Shown here: positions 62,110 through 64,000 of the stretch, in pieces
Layout of the letters: each line of letters begins with the position of its first letter
Position numbering within the stretch: position 1 is the first letter of the stretch
Source: Pseudomonadales bacterium
Lineage (GTDB): Bacteria; Pseudomonadota; Gammaproteobacteria; Pseudomonadales; Azotimanducaceae
Length of the DNA: 64,000 nucleotides
Assembly: GCA_007131295.1 (NCBI GenBank)
Contig: SLQW01000053.1
Span: forward strand, 1-64,000
Reading direction: 5' to 3'
Program-made: the position numbers and the translations under genes
The notes under the pieces: generated by a model
The model's database searches: none
What the model was told of the DNA's origin: nothing
The model's input: the letters and a program-made list of their open reading frames with translations, nothing else

Positions 62110-62508
62110 TCAACGCAAAGCGTGCCACCAGTCCTGCATCTGAACGCCATAAGCCTTGGCGTATTCGCGCATCAGGTCGGTCGCCTCGGCCGGCAGCTCC
62201 TGAGGCTCGGTAGGCGGTAAATCGCTGGCGCCCTGAACCGGGTCGAGCCACTCCAGGCGGATACTCTCGAGCAAAGCCGGAAAATCCGGAGCCTCGTGAT
62301 GATCGCTCGCCTGATGCTCCATGAAGCCGACGAAGTCGTCGAATGCGAGCAGGCAGTAGTAGGTACCGGGTGCTTCACCTCTCCAGTACTCGTACCTGCG
62401 GCATTTCTGCTCGATCCGGTGCGTGGCTTCATGCAGGGGACGGATGATGCGTTCGAATTCCTGTTCCTTGCCCTCGAAGATCTTGATGTGTGCCAGGATC
62501 GTCGCCAA
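62110..62508 (-). CDS. Small ABM-like (dimeric alpha-beta barrel) protein
   Basis: With the TTG at 62508 (GGGAG a few bases upstream) the product has 132 residues. LATILAHIKIFEGKEQEFER, RRYEYWRGEAPGTYYCLLAF and FMEHQASDHHEA match the antibiotic biosynthesis monooxygenase-like dimeric alpha-beta barrel fold, followed by an acidic C-terminal extension. Such proteins are small oxygenases, isomerases or of unknown role. The frame runs on to 62616 but the extra residues do not fit the fold. Confidence 0.6.
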   Translation of the reverse strand: MATILAHIKIFEGKEQEFERIIRPLHEATHRIEQKCRRYEYWRGEAPGTYYCLLAFDDFVGFMEHQASDHHEAPDFPALLESIRLEWLDPVQGASDLPPTEPQELPAEATDLMREYAKAYGVQMQDWWHALR

Positions 62509-62917
62509 AGGATTCGCTCCCAAAGTGGATGGCCAGGTTGGATAGCCGCCGCGCTGCGTCGATGTGCTGGCCCGATGGGCGAGCGCAGTATCCGGAAGCG
62601 CACCGGTATGCGTCAAGAAAAGCCTGATTTTTCAGACAAAAACAATCACGCCTGCTTTATTGCGCGAGTCGTTGGATAGCCTTTGCCTTCCTTCGTGGCG
62701 CGGCGGTCAGGCGCCGTGTTCCACCCTTTTCCATCACGTCTGCTTGACAGCGGTCGCGCAACGCTTTATCAGGTTACCTTCATGCACGCTTGAATGTAAA
62801 ACGCCTTCAGATTCCTGGATCAGAAGAACAGGGCGTGCAGGGTAGGCTGGAACCGGCGGCAGATCCGTGAAATCGGTTCGCGCTGGGGCCGCGATGATCA
62901 AGGGAGAGGGAGAAATC
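62509..62917. other. 409-base region between the ABM-like gene and the TonB receptor
   Basis: No gene is supported here. It holds an AT-richer block (about 62620-62665) and the receptor promoter at 62744-62772. The rest is untranslated leader of the receptor mRNA and the upstream region of the divergent ABM-like gene. I see no Fur box or riboswitch pattern that I can defend. Confidence 0.5.
62744..62772 (+). promoter_or_regulatory. Probable sigma-70 promoter of the TonB-dependent receptor
   Basis: TTGACA at 62744-62749 is a perfect -35, and TATCAG at 62767-62772 is a 4/6 match to the -10, with a 17-base spacer. Transcription would begin near 62780, leaving a leader of about 140 bases before the ATG at 62918. 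The AT-rich block upstream fits an open promoter region. Confidence 0.55.
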
Positions 62918-64000
62918 ATGAGCGTACGCGAAGCGCATGCCGGGCTGTTCAGGCGTGGGGTGCTGGCAGCAATGGTTGCAGCAGTCTCGGCGGGACCGAC
63001 GGCTTTGGCCCAAACTGCAGAGGATGGAGAGAGCAGGCCATTGCGCCTGGCTATCGATGAAATCGTGGTTACCGGAACCATGCGAGACCAGGCGGCGCAG
63101 GACGTTCCAATTGCAGTCACCGCGCTTTCCGAAGAACAGCTGCAGCGTACCTTTCGCAACGACATTCTCGCCGTCGCCGAGCTGTCGCCTGGCGTATCGA
63201 TGGGGCAGCTGCCGGGATTCAGGGCGATCGGCGGCGGTATCCGGGGCACGGGACAGAACTCGATCCTCGTGACGCAGGACTCCTCTGTCGTGGTCCTGGT
63301 AGACGACTTCGGTCTTTCCAACGTGCAGGCACAGTTCGTCGAGCTGTTCGATGTCGAGCAGGTCGAGATCTACCGGGGTCCGCAGGGCACCCTGTTCGGC
63401 AAGAGCGCAACGGGAGGCGCCATCGTCATCACGACGAAGCGCCCCGAGATGAACGAGCTCTATGCCGATTTCGAAACCCAGGTCGGCCGCTTCGTCGGTG
63501 GCAGCGTCGATTCCGACATTCTCAAGCTGCGTGCCGCCGTCAACGTCCCGCTCATCGAGGATCAGTTGGCGCTGCGCTTCACGGCCATTTACGACAGCGA
63601 CGATGGGTTCTACCGCAACAATAAAGATACGGCGACGTTTCCAGACTCGGTCCCGATCTACGATGGGCTCGCCGATGCGCTCGGTGTGGCGACCCGAGAC
63701 CTGTTTCCGCCCGAACTCGATACCCGCACCCGTGGATCGCGGGAGAAGCTGAACGGCACGGATGTTCTCGCGGGAACCGTCAAGCTGCTGTGGCAACCGA
63801 GCGAGAACTACGAGGCCTACTTCAAGTACGAGCGGTTGCGGGATACCTCCGGCGCCATTCCCGGCGTTCACGAGACGCCTTCAGGCGAGGGCTTTCTGAT
63901 GCCCCTGCTCGGATTCCCCGGAATCCAGGAAGCCGGTCAGTCAGACCCCTTCAGCACTGGAGCCACCAATCAGTGTCCCGGCGGCAATCCGAGGGGGCTG
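62918..64000 (+). CDS. TonB-dependent receptor, N-terminal part (cut by window edge)
   Basis: The ATG at 62918, with GGGAGAGGGAG upstream, opens 361 codons running off the window. A signal peptide (RGVLAAMVAAVSAGPTALA, cleavage near AQT) is followed by the plug domain: DEIVVTGTMRDQAAQDVPIA, VAELSPGVSMGQLPGFRAIG, EQVEIYRGPQGTLFGKSATG and AIVITTKRPEMN. The barrel begins after residue 180. No cognate TonB or ligand gene is present, so the nutrient it imports is unknown; the surrounding genes suggest an organic compound rather than iron, but that is inference. Confidence 0.88.
   Translation, partial: MSVREAHAGLFRRGVLAAMVAAVSAGPTALAQTAEDGESRPLRLAIDEIVVTGTMRDQAAQDVPIAVTALSEEQLQRTFRNDILAVAELSPGVSMGQLPGFRAIGGGIRGTGQNSILVTQDSSVVVLVDDFGLSNVQAQFVELFDVEQVEIYRGPQGTLFGKSATGGAIVITTKRPEMNELYADFETQVGRFVGGSVDSDILKLRAAVNVPLIEDQLALRFTAIYDSDDGFYRNNKDTATFPDSVPIYDGLADALGVATRDLFPPELDTRTRGSREKLNGTDVLAGTVKLLWQPSENYEAYFKYERLRDTSGAIPGVHETPSGEGFLMPLLGFPGIQEAGQSDPFSTGATNQCPGGNPRGL

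Overview
The window is one piece of a GC-rich (about 60% or slightly more by eye) gammaproteobacterial chromosome. Its conserved blocks are gammaproteobacterial: roxA-purB-hflD-mnmA, cspD/clpS-clpA-infA, bpt-aat-trxB, ftsK-lolA-rarA-serS-cysG, tusDCBE beside a yccA-type gene, and a 324-residue CysB. I cannot place it below class. A TonB-dependent receptor, a phytanoyl-CoA-dioxygenase-like gene, a prpD-like gene and an alpha/beta hydrolase suggest an aerobic heterotroph, possibly marine, but that is inference. I see no prophage, insertion sequence or CRISPR array.

Layout. 1-3.0 kb: partial PhyH-like oxygenase, rimO, then a 44-residue membrane protein, a TerB-like protein and a phasin-like protein. 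3.0-5.8 kb (minus): a coupled VWA / J-domain / carotenoid-oxygenase operon. 5.9-9.9 kb: DUF465, 5'-nucleotidase, cysB, cysH with a thioredoxin-like partner, thrH. 9.9-12.9 kb: pabB and prpD, divergent. 12.95-19.2 kb: a tight run of rraA-like, patatin-like lipase and a PhnD/PhnC/fused-PhnE ABC importer. 19.3-25.5 kb (minus): a YejABE-like peptide importer with two separate ATPases. 25.9-31.3 kb (minus): GNAT fusion, roxA, purB, hflD, mnmA. 31.3-33.1 kb: moaCDE, overlapped tail to tail by an rluE-like gene. 33.3-39.9 kb: cspD, clpS, clpA, infA, bpt, aat, trxB and a PA4642-type gene, which together hold the whole bacterial N-degron pathway. 40-47.2 kb: ftsK, lolA, rarA, serS, cysG. 47.2-53.6 kb: an unknown membrane protein, an MFS exporter, then four co-directional genes that look like a small membrane or lipid module. 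53.6-58.6 kb: tusE/B/C/D, a Bax-inhibitor-1 protein, copA and a GFA protein. 58.6-64 kb: tRNA-Ser(UGA), a broken glutathione S-transferase gene, alpha/beta hydrolase, CMD-family protein, TetR regulator, a small ABM-like protein and the start of a TonB-dependent receptor.

How the genes work together. Sulfur flow is well represented: CysB, APS reductase with a CxxC partner, siroheme synthase, and the TusDCBE relay feeding MnmA for tRNA 2-thiouridine. Protein quality control is represented by Aat/Bpt marking substrates that ClpS delivers to ClpA. Translation quality is represented by RimO (S12), RoxA (L16) and RluE (23S rRNA). The regions I find least explained are the lipase plus phosphonate-type importer operon, the VWA/J/carotenoid-oxygenase operon, the 50.6-53.6 kb membrane module and the 593-residue membrane protein.
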